Positions 14,858-24,229 of a stretch of 64,000 nucleotides of DNA are shown in pieces. Position numbers and translations under genes: made by a program. Position 1 is the first letter of the stretch. Each line of letters starts with the position of its first letter. Below the pieces are notes generated by a model that searched no databases, had not been told where the DNA came from, and saw nothing but the letters and a program-made list of their open reading frames with translations. Where the stretch lies: NCBI GenBank assembly GCA_012523775.1, contig JAAYTK010000075.1, positions 1-64,000 on the forward strand. Direction: 5' to 3'. The stretch comes from Clostridiales bacterium. Lineage in GTDB: Bacteria > Bacillota > Clostridia > Lachnospirales > Lachnospiraceae.

Positions 14858-16099
14858 ATGCTAAAAAGACTGAAACATTGGCTTTTTGGATATCTGACTG
14901 TGCATATAAGTGGCACATCGCCGGAACGATTTATAAATCTATGCAGTAACAGAAGAATATATATATGGAATATAGTCAGAGATAATGAGCTTTATAAATT
15001 CAACCTGTCGGTAAGCAGCTATAAAAAAATCAAACCGATTTTCAGAAAAACCAGATTAGTTCCTAAAATAAATAAAAAACATGGACTGCCCTTTTTTCTT
15101 AACAGAAACAGAAGAAGAAAGGGATTTTTTATTGGTATTTTATTGTGCTGTGTATTGGTATATATAATGTCTTTATATATCTGGGATATTAATATCTATG
15201 GAGGATCAAAATATACGCCGGAGGCAATCATAAAATTTCTGAATGAAAGTAATATTAAAGCCGGAATCAGAAAAAAGAAAATTGACTGTAAAAAAATCGA
15301 GGAGGATATAAGGCTGGCCTATGATGATATCGGATGGGTATCAGCAGAAATAAACGGTACAAGACTAATTATTAGGATTACGGAAACCAATATGCCTGCA
15401 CCTATCGTCGAAGCAACGGCTCCAAGTCATATGGTAGCCACGAAAGATGCGGTAGTCAAGGAAATTGTCACAAGAACCGGTACACCCATGGTAAAGCCCG
15501 GTGATGTGATTAGGAAGGGAGATATCTTGGTTTCAGGAATAGTCGAGGTTATGGATGACTTTGGGGGCGTACTTCATAAGAAACCTGTAATTGCCAGCGC
15601 AGATATTGTATGTAGTTCCTTCTACGATTATCGGGATGTAATTCCTCTGACACATACCAAAAGAATATATACAGACCATAAGAAAACAGGGTTTTATATA
15701 ACGCTGTTCGAAAGAAAATTATTTTTATATAATCCTAGATATTCCTATAGCATGTATGATATAATTGTTAACGAAAATACAATACATATAACAGACTCGT
15801 TCTATCTTCCCATTCAGTATGGTACCGTAACAGTAAGAGAATATTTCGAGCAGAGGGATAAATATGGCGAGGAAGAAGTAATCAATATTGCAAAAAGCAG
15901 ATTGAAGAGATATTTTGACAGATTACATGAAAACGAGGTTTATATTACAAGAAATAATGTTACAATAGATATTAAAAATAATACTTGTATTGCAGACGGA
16001 AGAATCTTAGTTGAGGAACCAGCCTGGGAATACAGAATAATAGATGAGAGTGAGTGGAGGCTTAATCAGACGGATGAGTATAACGGAGACAATAATTAA
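14858..16099 (+). CDS. yqfD: Sporulation membrane protein YqfD
   Basis: YqfD is a conserved sporulation protein whose mutants in Bacillus and Clostridium are affected during engulfment. The 413-residue protein has a soluble N-terminal region, one strong membrane segment at about residues 88-108 (FFIGILLCCVLVYIMSLYIW), and a large extracytoplasmic part. The early motif WDINIYGGSKYTPEAI and the central VKPGDVIRKGDILVSGIV region are family-like. GGGAGG precedes the ATG. It follows yqfC by 57 bases, and its end overlaps phoH by about 26 bases, implying coupled translation. Confidence 0.88.
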   Translation: MLKRLKHWLFGYLTVHISGTSPERFINLCSNRRIYIWNIVRDNELYKFNLSVSSYKKIKPIFRKTRLVPKINKKHGLPFFLNRNRRRKGFFIGILLCCVLVYIMSLYIWDINIYGGSKYTPEAIIKFLNESNIKAGIRKKKIDCKKIEEDIRLAYDDIGWVSAEINGTRLIIRITETNMPAPIVEATAPSHMVATKDAVVKEIVTRTGTPMVKPGDVIRKGDILVSGIVEVMDDFGGVLHKKPVIASADIVCSSFYDYRDVIPLTHTKRIYTDHKKTGFYITLFERKLFLYNPRYSYSMYDIIVNENTIHITDSFYLPIQYGTVTVREYFEQRDKYGEEEVINIAKSRLKRYFDRLHENEVYITRNNVTIDIKNNTCIADGRILVEEPAWEYRIIDESEWRLNQTDEYNGDNN

Positions 16100-17111
16100 T
16101 ATACCCATTGAACATGAAAAGAATGTGTTTGGAAATTATGATTCTTATGTAAAGATTATTGAAAAGACTCTGAATGTTACCATAATAGAACGTAACGGAG
16201 AAATAAAGGTTGTCGGAAATCCTTCAGATGTGACCAGGGCAAAAAGTGTATTTCTACAGCTGTTAGAGCTTTCGAAAAGAGGTAATTCCATTTCTGAGCA
16301 GCAGGTTAATTATGCATTATCTCTTTCATTTGAAGAAAAAGAAAAAGAGATCCTCGAGATCGATAAGGAATTGATTTGCCATACTATTAACGGAAAGCCG
16401 ATAAAACCTAAGACCATTGGTCAGAAAAAATATGTCGACCAGATAAAAAACAAGATGATAGTATTCGGAATAGGTCCTGCCGGAACAGGTAAGACCTATC
16501 TTGCCATGGCTATGGCTATTACCGCCTTTAAGAATGATAAGGTCAATAAGATTATTCTGACCAGACCTGCAATAGAGGCCGGTGAAAAGCTTGGCTTTCT
16601 TCCTGGAGACCTTCAAAGTAAGGTGGATCCTTATTTGCGGCCTCTTTATGATGCCCTACATCAGATAATGGGACCTGAGACATTTATAAAGAATTCGGAA
16701 AAGGGTCTTATTGAGGTGGCTCCACTGGCATATATGAGAGGACGTACATTGGATAACGCGTTTATTATATTAGATGAGGCACAAAATACAACCCCGGCAC
16801 AGATGAAAATGTTTTTGACAAGAATCGGATTTGGGTCCAAGGTTGTAGTAACGGGCGATTTGACACAAAAGGATCTGCAAAAGGGTGTTAAATCAGGATT
16901 AGAGGTGGCCATTAAGGTTCTTGGTAAAATCGATGATATCGGGTTTTCTTATCTGACCAGTCAGGATGTTGTAAGACATCCTTTGGTTCAGAAAATCGTT
17001 AAGGCATATGATGCTTATGAAGAAAAATTAAAAGATCAAAAGAAAATTCCGAAGATAAAAAAGGGTATCAGAGCAGAAAGAATCAGGAGTAATCGTAATG
17101 AAACCAGATAA
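16074..17111 (+). CDS. phoH: PhoH-like ATPase
   Basis: PhoH-family proteins are cytoplasmic P-loop ATPases, probably RNA helicase-like, encoded next to ybeY in most Firmicutes. The 345-residue protein has a KH-like N-terminal region, the Walker A motif GPAGTGKT at residues 134-141, the Walker B LDEAQN, and the conserved TRIGFGSK and VVTGDLTQ segments. An in-frame ATG at 16044 lies deeper inside yqfD. The ATG at 16074 gives the family-like start MSITETIINIP, with GGAGG at 16056-16060. The gene overlaps both yqfD and the next gene, indicating one operon. Confidence 0.94.
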   Translation: MSITETIINIPIEHEKNVFGNYDSYVKIIEKTLNVTIIERNGEIKVVGNPSDVTRAKSVFLQLLELSKRGNSISEQQVNYALSLSFEEKEKEILEIDKELICHTINGKPIKPKTIGQKKYVDQIKNKMIVFGIGPAGTGKTYLAMAMAITAFKNDKVNKIILTRPAIEAGEKLGFLPGDLQSKVDPYLRPLYDALHQIMGPETFIKNSEKGLIEVAPLAYMRGRTLDNAFIILDEAQNTTPAQMKMFLTRIGFGSKVVVTGDLTQKDLQKGVKSGLEVAIKVLGKIDDIGFSYLTSQDVVRHPLVQKIVKAYDAYEEKLKDQKKIPKIKKGIRAERIRSNRNETR

Positions 17112-18384
17112 TGAATTAGCAAATACTATCGTGCAAAAGAAGCAAAATGGCTCTCTAATATTAATTAACCTCTTGCCGCTTCTTTCAGTAGCTATAATCG
17201 TTTTATTAGGCATGATAAACGACAATGATATCATAGGTATTATGAAGGTTAGTATTATGGCCTTTTTGTTATCCACTGCAATGGTATTCTTTGTCAGAAT
17301 GCAGGAAGCCATTCTAAATGCCAAGTACTCAAAGATTATTGTATTAATGATTTATTTGTTGTCGATATTACTTGTTATACTTCCAAAGGATTCTGTCACA
17401 TACAGCTTTTGGATGATAGGTGGATTACTTACGGCTATGGTTGTTGAACGTAAGCTGGGTCTTATAGTGTATTTTAATTTGACTTTTATATTGAGTATCG
17501 CAAATTCTCTCAGACCGGAAGCCACTATACATTTCTTAATCATGGGTTTTTTATTTGCTTTATTGTCTGAAGCTCTTAAGAGTAAATCCACAGTAATATA
17601 TGCGGCAATTATTTTATTGTCCACAAATATAACATTGGCATTTGTAATGAATAATTTCATTTTTGAAACAGATTCAAACGTGAATTATATGGCTTCGTTA
17701 TTAAGTTTATTAATTGTAATTATAGCTTCATTTATATTATCAATGTTATATGACAGATTAATTGGCAAACATTTGGTTGATTCTGAAGTCATGAATATAA
17801 CAATAGAAGAAGAGCCATCTATTCCCGACAGAAGCCTAAGGACAAGTTACGATTTGCTGCTTTCGGAAAATAATGAGCTGATAACAAAGATGAAAGAGCA
17901 CTCAGAAGGTCTTTATAAGCACAGTATGTTAATCGGAGATTTATCCGGTCGGGCCGCTGGAATAATAGGTGCTGACGAGGAGTTAGCCAGAGCCGGCGGA
18001 TATTATCATGAGGTAGGAAAAATAAGAGGTAAGGACTATATTCATGAAGGACTAAAATTAGCCGATGAATATGATTTTCCTGATGACCTGAAGAAAATTC
18101 TGAAGCAGCATAATATCAAGTATGATAAACCGACATTTATTGAATCAGCCATTGTAATGCTGTCGGATAATGTGGCGTCTACCATTGATTATATAGTAAA
18201 GTCCGGACATCAGAAATTTACGACTGAAAAGATTATAGATAATATTTTTAATATGAGAATGGATAAAGGTACCTTTGATGAATCTGGATTATCGGTTAAG
18301 GAATTTAAGCTATTAAAGGATTTTTACCAAAAAGAATTCAAATCTAAAGACGACGGCAAGGGTATGGAGGAGGAGAATAATTGA
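17098..18384 (+). CDS. Shortened 7TM-HD phosphohydrolase (PgpH/YqfF-like) with altered HD motif
   Basis: PgpH/YqfF proteins are membrane-bound HD phosphodiesterases that degrade cyclic di-AMP. This 428-residue protein occupies their usual place between phoH and ybeY and has about seven helices (residues 20-225) followed by an HD-like domain. It lacks the large extracellular domain that brings the Bacillus protein to about 700 residues. The HD ligands read H275, H304-E305 (YHEVGK instead of HDIGK), H316, H338-N339 (instead of HH) and D357. The segment between the second and third ligands is also much shorter than usual. The binuclear metal site is thus changed at two positions, so activity is uncertain. 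It overlaps phoH by 14 bases and ybeY by 4. Confidence 0.8.
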   Translation: MKPDNELANTIVQKKQNGSLILINLLPLLSVAIIVLLGMINDNDIIGIMKVSIMAFLLSTAMVFFVRMQEAILNAKYSKIIVLMIYLLSILLVILPKDSVTYSFWMIGGLLTAMVVERKLGLIVYFNLTFILSIANSLRPEATIHFLIMGFLFALLSEALKSKSTVIYAAIILLSTNITLAFVMNNFIFETDSNVNYMASLLSLLIVIIASFILSMLYDRLIGKHLVDSEVMNITIEEEPSIPDRSLRTSYDLLLSENNELITKMKEHSEGLYKHSMLIGDLSGRAAGIIGADEELARAGGYYHEVGKIRGKDYIHEGLKLADEYDFPDDLKKILKQHNIKYDKPTFIESAIVMLSDNVASTIDYIVKSGHQKFTTEKIIDNIFNMRMDKGTFDESGLSVKEFKLLKDFYQKEFKSKDDGKGMEEENN

Positions 18385-18878
18385 CGATTCATCTGGAGAA
18401 TGAAGCAGACATACAGCTTGACTTTGATTATAATGAATTAATTGACAGAGTCGTCCATGAATGCCTCGATTATGAGAATTGTCCCTTTGAGGCGGAGATT
18501 AGTATTTTGTTAACCAATGATAATGAAATCGGAGAGATTAACAGGCAGTTCAGAAATCAGGACAAACCGACCGATGTGCTGTCGTTTCCTGCCATAGAAT
18601 TCGGTATGGCCGGAGATTTTTCGCATATTAATGATTCGGACAGTGAATATTTTAATCCTGAAACCGGAGAATTAATACTTGGTGATATTGTTATATCTGT
18701 TGATAGGGCTATAAATCAGGCAGAGGAGTATGGGCATACCGTTATCAGAGAAATAGCATTTCTGGTTGCGCACAGTATGTTTCATCTAATGGGTTTTGAC
18801 CATATTTCCGATGAGGATAGATTATTGATGGAAAGCAAACAGGAAGATGTACTGAAACGGTTGAAAATTTTTAGATAA
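18381..18878 (+). CDS. ybeY: Endoribonuclease YbeY (rRNA maturation factor)
   Basis: YbeY is a metal-dependent RNase for 16S rRNA 3'-end maturation and ribosome quality control. The 165-residue protein has the central DKPTDVLSFP motif, GDIVIS, and the zinc motif HSMFHLMGFDH with all three histidines; the first spacer residue is Ser where Gly is usual. Translation starts at TTG 18381, which overlaps the stop of the preceding gene (TTGA) and follows GGAGGAGAA. The position after phoH and the HD gene is conserved in Firmicutes. Confidence 0.95.
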   Translation: MTIHLENEADIQLDFDYNELIDRVVHECLDYENCPFEAEISILLTNDNEIGEINRQFRNQDKPTDVLSFPAIEFGMAGDFSHINDSDSEYFNPETGELILGDIVISVDRAINQAEEYGHTVIREIAFLVAHSMFHLMGFDHISDEDRLLMESKQEDVLKRLKIFR

Positions 18879-18898
18879 CACTTGAAAGGTTTTATGGC

Positions 18899-20002
18899 AT
18901 GAGAAAGACAACAAGATTATTCATCATATTTCTGGCTGTTATTGCCATGTCAGGCTGTAAAAAGGACAAGAAATATAATGATGATGATATTATCAGGGAA
19001 ATAGATATTACCAAGAAGCCTACCCCGACACAGATTATTACACCGGAGCCTACGAAAGAGCCTGAGATTATAGAGGAAACTCATGAAGGAGAAATGAGAA
19101 GTACGCTTTCCGGATTATGGGTACCTGTCGAGGTGGGAAACAGGCGTCCTTATGCGATTCAATTTAGTAATTTTAAAACGGTTAGAAATCAATGGGGTAT
19201 CGGACAAGCCGATATTGTATATGAAGCATTGGTAGAGGGAGGCATAACAAGATTTCTTGCCATTGGTGAGAATTTCACCGGAGACAGAATCGGTTCAATA
19301 CGAAGTTCAAGGCATTATTTCGCCAGCTTTGCAGATGAATATGATGCAATTTATATACATTATGGCAAGACAAAATATGCCGTAACAAAGCTGAAAAATC
19401 TTGGACTCAATAATCTTGACGGGGAGACAGGAATAGGAACAACTGTTTTTTATCGCGACAAGAGTATGAGTGCTCCTCATAATGCATTTACAAGTTTGGA
19501 TAGGATTCTGGCAGGTATTGATAAGAAGGGATATGAGACAGAGCATAGTCAGGATTTCGAAGCTCATTACTCCTTCTTTGAGGAGGACACAGACCTTCCT
19601 TACGGGATTGTCTGCAATAAAATATCTATTAAGTACCCGTATAACAAACCATATTTTATCTACGACAAAGAGGACAAGCAATACCTACGGTATCAGTTCG
19701 GTGAGATTCATAAGGATTCAAACACAAATGAGCAGCTTGCCTTTAAAAATATTATCGTTCAGTTTGTTAAGGAATGGGACATAGATAAAAATGACTATCA
19801 AACCATGGATATAGAGGATGCCGAAGGAAAGGGCTATTATATTACCAATGGTAAGATGGTTAATATAACATGGAAGAAAAATGAGAAGAAGAAATGGATG
19901 AGATACTATGACTCCTCCGGTGAGGAGTTAATCATAAATCCAGGAAAAACATACATTGCGATTTTCCCAAATAATCAAACAAAGGATGTCATAATAGAGT
20001 AG
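18899..20002 (+). CDS. DUF3048 (YerB-type) lipoprotein
   Basis: The 367-residue protein begins with a lipoprotein signal ending in MSGC, so it should be anchored to the outer face of the membrane at Cys20. A Thr/Pro/Glu-rich linker (residues about 38-65) leads into a DUF3048 domain with RPYAIQFSN, GQADIVYEALVEGGITRFLA and RIGSIRSSRHYF. The biochemical role of the family is not known. An ending domain after residue 200 includes the DUF3048 C-terminal beta region. It follows ybeY by 20 bases and precedes spoVB by 41. Confidence 0.85.
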   Translation: MRKTTRLFIIFLAVIAMSGCKKDKKYNDDDIIREIDITKKPTPTQIITPEPTKEPEIIEETHEGEMRSTLSGLWVPVEVGNRRPYAIQFSNFKTVRNQWGIGQADIVYEALVEGGITRFLAIGENFTGDRIGSIRSSRHYFASFADEYDAIYIHYGKTKYAVTKLKNLGLNNLDGETGIGTTVFYRDKSMSAPHNAFTSLDRILAGIDKKGYETEHSQDFEAHYSFFEEDTDLPYGIVCNKISIKYPYNKPYFIYDKEDKQYLRYQFGEIHKDSNTNEQLAFKNIIVQFVKEWDIDKNDYQTMDIEDAEGKGYYITNGKMVNITWKKNEKKKWMRYYDSSGEELIINPGKTYIAIFPNNQTKDVIIE

Positions 20003-20043
20003 TATTTGGGTAATTATTTTCCATAGGATAAAAGGAGAGGAAC

Positions 20044-21729
20044 ATGGTAACAGATAGAAAAGATAATCAGTTTTTAATACAGGGTAGTATATTGGCCGGT
20101 GCTTCCCTGATAGTTAGGATAATCGGCTTAATTTATCGCATACCTATGACCCGTATTATTGGAGACGAGGGTATGGGATTATATACAGTTGCTTATGAGT
20201 TATACAGTATAGCATTAATTCTCTCCTCATACAGCCTTCCTTTGGCCGTATCCAAGCTTGTGGCGGCAAAGAGTATAACAAGAGAACATAAGAATTCCTA
20301 TAGGATATTTGTATGTGCCATGGGCTTTGCCTTTGTGGTAGGTATGGCTGCCTTTTTGATATTATTCTTTGGCGCGGAATTCTTTGCGACCGTTATGAAT
20401 AATGACCCAAATGTTGTATTACCAATTAGAGTTCTGGCACCTACATTATTTATATTTGCCATAATGGGTGTTTTTCGTGGATTTTATCAAGGTAAAAACA
20501 CTATGATTCCAACCGCGGTATCACAGGTGATCGAGCAAGTTATAAATGCTGTGGTAAGTATTGTTGCGGCTTATTATTTTATGAAAAACTATAGTGCATC
20601 TGTTAATATTGCAGCTTATGGAGCCATGGGCGGAACCCTTGGTACTTTGGTAGGTGCAATTGCAGGACTGTTATTTTTGATGTTTGTTTATGCCGCTTAC
20701 CGTCCGGTTTTGAAAAGACAGGTAAGGGGAGACAGAAATACATATCTGGATTCCTATAAGGATATACTAAAGATGCTTATTGTTACCATATCTCCGATTA
20801 TTCTTAGTCAGACGGTATATCATATAAGCGGCGTAATAGATAATGCCTTGTTCAGTAATATCATGGCTACCAAGGAAGTAACCTATTTTGATAATACGGT
20901 ATTTAACAATACCGATCCAAACAGCCTGTATTCCGTTGAAAACATCCGGGTGCTGCTTGGTATCTACGGAAATAAATATCGTAATCTGACAAATGTACCT
21001 GTTGCAATCGCGTCTGCTATTGGTGCAGCCATTGTAACCAGCATTACCGCGGCTAAGGTAAGAGGCATGGACGGTGTTATCCGTAACAAATCCCATGTAG
21101 CAATTAAATTCAATATGATAATAGCAATACCGTCGGCTGTAGGAATGGCAGTCTTGGCGTATCCTATTCTCGAGATGCTTTTTCCGGGGTCAAATCAGCT
21201 GGATGCTAATTATATTAGACTGGGATCAATAGCTATTGTGTTTTATTCTCTGTCCACCGTTACGACAGCAATTCTTCAGGGTATCAACAGGCTTAGGGTT
21301 CCGGTAATAAATTCTGCCATATCCTTAGGATTCCATGTGGCTTTGGTATTCTTTTTATTGAAGTTCACATCCTTAAGCGGTTATTCACTGGTAATAGGAA
21401 ACGTTACATTTTCTCTGGTGGTATGTATACTAAATTGGATATCTATTGAGAGATACCTGGATTACAGACAGGAAATTTTAAAGACCTTTGTTATTCCTAC
21501 TGTTTGCGCAGGACTCATGGGAACCGCGGTATACTTTATTCATTATGGTCTGATTAGATGGACAGGAAGTAATACGTTTTCCACTATTATATCTCTGATA
21601 ATAGCAGTTATAATCTACTTCGCTCTTCTTATATTCATGAAGGGAGTGGATGAGGAGGAGCTTGAAAACCTGCCTAAGAGTGAGGTAATAATACGATTCT
21701 TACATTGGGCTCATATACTTAAGAGATAA
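20044..21729 (+). CDS. spoVB: SpoVB/MurJ-type polysaccharide flippase
   Basis: The 561-residue protein is a polytopic membrane protein of the MVF/MATE-like superfamily with about 14 helices. It starts with a typical family segment (LIQGSILAGASLIVRIIGLIYR, partly quoted) including GLIYRIPMTRIIGDEGMGLY. Such proteins flip lipid-linked polysaccharide or peptidoglycan precursors; SpoVB is needed for spore cortex formation. Several paralogues exist in Clostridia, so a cell-wall role outside sporulation is also possible. AAAGGAGAGG precedes the ATG. Confidence 0.82.
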   Translation: MVTDRKDNQFLIQGSILAGASLIVRIIGLIYRIPMTRIIGDEGMGLYTVAYELYSIALILSSYSLPLAVSKLVAAKSITREHKNSYRIFVCAMGFAFVVGMAAFLILFFGAEFFATVMNNDPNVVLPIRVLAPTLFIFAIMGVFRGFYQGKNTMIPTAVSQVIEQVINAVVSIVAAYYFMKNYSASVNIAAYGAMGGTLGTLVGAIAGLLFLMFVYAAYRPVLKRQVRGDRNTYLDSYKDILKMLIVTISPIILSQTVYHISGVIDNALFSNIMATKEVTYFDNTVFNNTDPNSLYSVENIRVLLGIYGNKYRNLTNVPVAIASAIGAAIVTSITAAKVRGMDGVIRNKSHVAIKFNMIIAIPSAVGMAVLAYPILEMLFPGSNQLDANYIRLGSIAIVFYSLSTVTTAILQGINRLRVPVINSAISLGFHVALVFFLLKFTSLSGYSLVIGNVTFSLVVCILNWISIERYLDYRQEILKTFVIPTVCAGLMGTAVYFIHYGLIRWTGSNTFSTIISLIIAVIIYFALLIFMKGVDEEELENLPKSEVIIRFLHWAHILKR

Positions 21730-21841
21730 TGTAGCATTTGGGGATTAAATGTCATAATGTAACATGACTGTAACCGTATAATATAATGTAATGTATAAAA
21801 TATGTAAATTTGGAGAAAATATATGCCAAAGGAGTGGTTTC

Positions 21842-22537
21842 ATGAAGCTCAGAAAGGCATATATTTATTTGTTAAGCTTTTTAACGATGTCTCTTTTTTT
21901 TAGTGCGTGCTATTATTTAAGCTATCGTCATGCCTTAAGAGAATTTAATAGAAGAGCTACAGAGTGGTCAAATGAATTGGCACAAATATATGAGAATACT
22001 CAGTCTCCGATGGTTACAGCAGATAATAATGAGAACGCCAATGTTGAAAACAACGAGCCTGAAGACAGTGTATCCGCAGGAGTTTTACCGAGCCAGGTTA
22101 TTCAACCCTCGACAAAATATATTCTTGAGATATATGACCGTAAGGAGGGAGTTCTAAAGCAGACGGAACAAAATCCACCGGGGGACATAGTCGGTCTTAC
22201 CAGAGAAGAGGTAGAAAAATATCTGGATGAATATATGAGGGATTTGCCGTTGTCAGAGTATAACAAAGGCTTGCTGTCTTATGAATTGTTATCCTTTTCA
22301 GATAAAGAGATAAAACTCAGAAAAAGTTATGATGCCGACATGGTTCCCTACAGATTCTATGTAGTGGTTAAGAATGGCTATGTGGTTGTCTATAACAGTG
22401 ATCTAAAATCTGTTTACGAATATACTCATATTGAAGCCAAGAATCTTCCGGAGGAAGACAGGATTGCTCTCAGCCGAGGTATTTATATAGACAATATCGA
22501 TGATTTATATGCTCTTTTAGAAAGCTATACAAGTTAG
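21842..22537 (+). CDS. BofC C-terminal-domain-like exported protein
   Basis: The 231-residue protein has an N-terminal membrane segment or signal (residues about 6-26, AYIYLLSFLTMSLFFSACYY), an Asn/Glu-rich linker, and a C-terminal domain from about residue 120. The end of that domain (VVVKNGYVVVYNSD to RGIYIDNIDDLYALLESY) resembles the C-terminal domain of BofC, the forespore protein that delays sigma-K activation in Bacillus. The N-terminal BofC domain is not evident. An upstream ATG at 21791 has no ribosome site; AAAGGAG supports the start at 21842. A role in sporulation checkpoint signalling is inference. Confidence 0.65.
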   Translation: MKLRKAYIYLLSFLTMSLFFSACYYLSYRHALREFNRRATEWSNELAQIYENTQSPMVTADNNENANVENNEPEDSVSAGVLPSQVIQPSTKYILEIYDRKEGVLKQTEQNPPGDIVGLTREEVEKYLDEYMRDLPLSEYNKGLLSYELLSFSDKEIKLRKSYDADMVPYRFYVVVKNGYVVVYNSDLKSVYEYTHIEAKNLPEEDRIALSRGIYIDNIDDLYALLESYTS

Positions 22538-22564
22538 AATGTATATACAGATATATGAAATTTT

Positions 22565-22594
22565 AAGCAGGGCCGTAAACTCTGCTTTTTTTAT
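22565..22594 (+). terminator. Rho-independent terminator after the BofC-like gene
   Basis: AAGCAGGG (22565-22572) pairs with CTCTGCTT (22580-22587) with one G-U pair, and a T-rich tail follows. Confidence 0.85.
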
Positions 22595-22685
22595 TTATTA
22601 AAAAAGTCAGTCCTCTTCAATAAGAAATAATAATTAGGATTCAATTAAAATTTAACAAACATTATATTAAATATATAATAAAGCC

Positions 22686-22714
22686 TTGAATAAATAGTAC
22701 CTTTAAAATATAAT
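22686..22714 (+). promoter_or_regulatory. Promoter of the first HI0933 flavoprotein gene
   Basis: TTGAAT (22686-22691) and TATAAT (22709-22714) are 17 bases apart, 43 bases before the start codon. Confidence 0.7.
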
Positions 22715-22756
22715 AAAACAAATGTTAAGATTGAATTATACTGTGAGGCCGTACAA

Positions 22757-23989
22757 ATGGATTATGATGTGATTATAGTTGGCGCCGGAGCATCCGGTCT
22801 TGTTGCCGCAATTACCGCCGCAAGGAAAGGTAGCCATGTTCTCATAATTGAACAAAAGGAGAAGGCAGGTAAAAAAATACTGGCAACCGGTAATGGTAAA
22901 TGTAATTATACAAATCTGTACCAATCACCGGATTGCTACCGCTCGGATGACAGTACATTTACTATGGGAGTGCTGTCTAATTTTGATTATAAATCCACAC
23001 TTGAATTTTTTAACAACTTAGGTATTATCCCACGGGACAGAGACGGTTATATATATCCAAACTCCGAACAGGCAACCAGTATAGTATCCGTTCTATTAAT
23101 GGAATGTGAAAGATTAAAGGTAGATATTAAATATAATGAAAGGGTAACTAATATTACAGAACCGGATTTTACGGTGCATACAATACAATCAGATAAAACC
23201 GAGTCAAGGTATCTAGGAAAAAAACTGATGCTTTCAACCGGGGGATGTGCATCACCGAAGCTTGGCTCTGACGGTAGCGGCTATATCCTGGCAAAGACCT
23301 TTGGACATAAAATCGCAAAGCCCTTACCGGCTCTTGTTTCTTTAAAATCTCCGGATAAGTTCTGTAAGACTGTATCGGGAGTACGGACACAGTCGGAGGC
23401 CTCATTATATATCGATTCTCAACATATTTCTACTGAAAGAGGGGAAATAATATTCACGGATTACGGTATATCAGGCATTCCTGTTATGCAACTAAGTCGA
23501 TTTGCATCGAAGGCTCTGGATAGGGGGCAGGAGGTAAATCTTAATTTGGATTTCTTTATTCAGAATACATCGGATGAGCTTACCGAGATACTGATAGAAC
23601 GCTGTAACAGACATCCTGACAATACTATTGAGCAGATGATGGTTGGGATGCTTAATCAGAAGTTAAACTATGTTATAATAAGAGAAGCAAAGCTTGATCC
23701 CAATGCCCTTTGCAAGAAAATCAGGAAAGCGGATATTATCAGGCTTGCCAATAAAGTAAAACACTTCACAGTAAGAATTAATGACACAAATACTTTTGAT
23801 TTTGCACAGGTAACCACAGGAGGAGTATCGACCGCTGAGATCGATTCCCATACGATGGAATCAAAACTAAAGAAAGGCCTTTACCTTACCGGAGAGCTGA
23901 TTGATGTGGATGGTACATGCGGAGGTTATAATTTGCAGTGGGCATGGAGTACTGGATATATTGCAGGCAGTCATGCGGGCAGTAATTAA
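22757..23989 (+). CDS. HI0933/YhiN-family flavoprotein (paralogue 1)
   Basis: The 410-residue protein has the N-terminal FAD-binding GAGASGLVAAITAARKG motif, the following EQKEKAGKKILATGNGKCNYTN family signature, and the C-terminal block TGELIDVDGTCGGYNLQWAW that closes the FAD site. HI0933/YhiN proteins are predicted NAD(P)/FAD oxidoreductases; the reaction is not established. The ribosome site is modest (GTGAGG). A second member of the same length lies at 61224-62456; the two have diverged clearly. The next gene, for a DUF896 protein, follows by 20 bases. Confidence 0.88.
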   Translation: MDYDVIIVGAGASGLVAAITAARKGSHVLIIEQKEKAGKKILATGNGKCNYTNLYQSPDCYRSDDSTFTMGVLSNFDYKSTLEFFNNLGIIPRDRDGYIYPNSEQATSIVSVLLMECERLKVDIKYNERVTNITEPDFTVHTIQSDKTESRYLGKKLMLSTGGCASPKLGSDGSGYILAKTFGHKIAKPLPALVSLKSPDKFCKTVSGVRTQSEASLYIDSQHISTERGEIIFTDYGISGIPVMQLSRFASKALDRGQEVNLNLDFFIQNTSDELTEILIERCNRHPDNTIEQMMVGMLNQKLNYVIIREAKLDPNALCKKIRKADIIRLANKVKHFTVRINDTNTFDFAQVTTGGVSTAEIDSHTMESKLKKGLYLTGELIDVDGTCGGYNLQWAWSTGYIAGSHAGSN

Positions 23990-24009
23990 TTACAATTGGA
24001 GGATTATAA

Positions 24010-24225
24010 GTGAAAAAGAACTTAAATATAGACAGAATTAACGAGTTATATCATAAATCACAGTCAGTCGGCTTGACAGCCGAAGAAAAAGCGGAGCAGG
24101 AGAAACTTCGTAGAGAATATATTAATGCCATCAGACAGAACCTGAGAGGAACACTTGATAAAGTCTCCTTTGTTAATCCTGATGGTTCGATCACCAAAGC
24201 CGGAGAGAAAAAGAATAAGGAATGA
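24010..24225 (+). CDS. DUF896 (YnzC-type) small protein
   Basis: The 71-residue protein matches DUF896: it begins with an Ile-Asn-Glu-Leu helix (IDRINELYHKSQ), then GLTAEEKAEQEKLRREYI and the conserved FVNPDGS near the end. These are small helical-hairpin cytoplasmic proteins related to Bacillus YnzC/YneA-operon products; their function is not well defined. It starts at GTG 24010 after GGAGGA and ends 4 bases before the cyclo-ligase gene, implying coupling. Confidence 0.88.
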   Translation: MKKNLNIDRINELYHKSQSVGLTAEEKAEQEKLRREYINAIRQNLRGTLDKVSFVNPDGSITKAGEKKNKE

Positions 24226-24229
24226 AAAT

